Source of the DNA: Brenneria corticis
GTDB lineage: Bacteria > Pseudomonadota > Gammaproteobacteria > Enterobacterales > Enterobacteriaceae
DNA length: 64,000 nt
Assembly: GCF_003115855.1 (NCBI RefSeq)
Contig: NZ_KZ819074.1
Span: 1-64,000 of the forward strand
Direction: 5' to 3'
Shown: positions 63,868-64,000 of the stretch, in pieces
Layout: every line of letters begins with the position of its first letter
Numbering within the stretch: position 1 is the first letter of the stretch
Notes under the pieces: generated by a model
Seen by the model: the letters and a program-made list of their open reading frames with translations, nothing else
Database searches by the model: none
Told to the model about the DNA's origin: nothing
Program-made: the position numbers and the translations under genes

Positions 63868-64000
63868 TTAATCGCCCGGAGTGTTGTCTGTACTCGAATC
63901 AACGGCCTTCTGAATAGACGTATTGGCATTATCAAAAAGCGTATTTACCTGTTCGCCGAAAAGCGTCACGCCGCTCGCGACAATTACCACAATAACCCCT
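63868..64000 (-). CDS. flp: Flp pilin, partial (3' end)
   Basis: The 44 C-terminal codons of the pilin, cut by the window edge. The visible part has a hydrophobic end (VIVVIVASGV) followed by LFGEQVNTLFDNANTSI and a polar tail to TAA at 63868, as expected for Flp/CpaA-class pilins. The processing site and start lie beyond 64000. It heads the tad operon. Confidence 0.8.
   Translation of the reverse strand, partial: GVIVVIVASGVTLFGEQVNTLFDNANTSIQKAVDSSTDNTPGD

Overview
The window is chromosomal DNA of an enterobacterium, most likely a plant-associated Pectobacteriaceae (Brenneria, Pectobacterium, Dickeya or Lonsdalea type). The evidence is the Enterobacterales core order (yfeX-yfeY-ypeA-hemF, maeB...talA...nudK, grpE/nadK-recN-bamE-rnfH-ratA-smpB-ssrA), the near-E. 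coli protein lengths, and the mix of sugar-acid and glycoside catabolic genes around it. The genus is an inference; there is no rRNA in the window.

Layout. 0.3-6.5 kb is core metabolism: a DyP peroxidase, an RpoE-regulated lipoprotein, a GNAT acetyltransferase, HemF, a UPF0178 protein and MaeB. 6.7-17.1 kb is an accessory carbohydrate block inserted between maeB and talA, which are neighbours in E. coli. It holds a cytoplasmic GH30 glycosidase with a GPH symporter and an AraC regulator, then a SorC-type regulator with a four/five-carbon sugar-acid cluster: an EryH/LerI-type triosephosphate-isomerase paralogue, an MFS permease, a DUF1537 kinase, a PdxA2-type oxidative decarboxylase and an EryI-type RpiB paralogue. 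17.2-26.2 kb returns to core genes (talA, nudK, mntH, grpE, nadK, recN, bamE, rnfH, ratA, smpB, tmRNA), with clear sigma-32, SOS and Fur signals.

From the 3' end of the tmRNA gene to about 51.4 kb the DNA is accessory. The ssrA-proximal end is a graveyard: an integrase 5' scrap fused to a P4-primase-like 3' scrap, an orphan BrnA antitoxin, an effector C-terminus with an immunity-like fragment, and a frameshifted NtrC-like regulator. Next come a LysR / DcuC-like permease / enolase-superfamily dehydratase module, a PIN-Phd toxin-antitoxin pair with a dead GNAT toxin and a dead second BrnA copy beside it, and a LacI-controlled sugar-acid regulon (SDR, LacI, FucU/RbsD, second SDR, gluconokinase, fused TRAP DctQM, DctP) whose two promoters carry almost identical 27-bp operators 7.4 kb apart. 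The island ends with a Fic protein behind four 24-bp direct repeats and a complete type I Wadjet (JetABCD) anti-plasmid system.

51.4-64.0 kb carries grxB and a tad/flp pilus locus transcribed leftward (flp, tadV, rcpC, rcpA, a cpaD-like lipoprotein gene, tadZABCDEFG), cut by the window edge inside flp.

The least-described part is the 11.8-17.1 kb cluster. Its two isomerases are of the types that turn tetrulose phosphates into erythrose 4-phosphate, but no tetrulose kinase is present. A kinase plus PdxA2 acting on a pentonate would produce an erythrulose phosphate directly, and transaldolase (talA), next door, consumes erythrose 4-phosphate. This pathway is a hypothesis.
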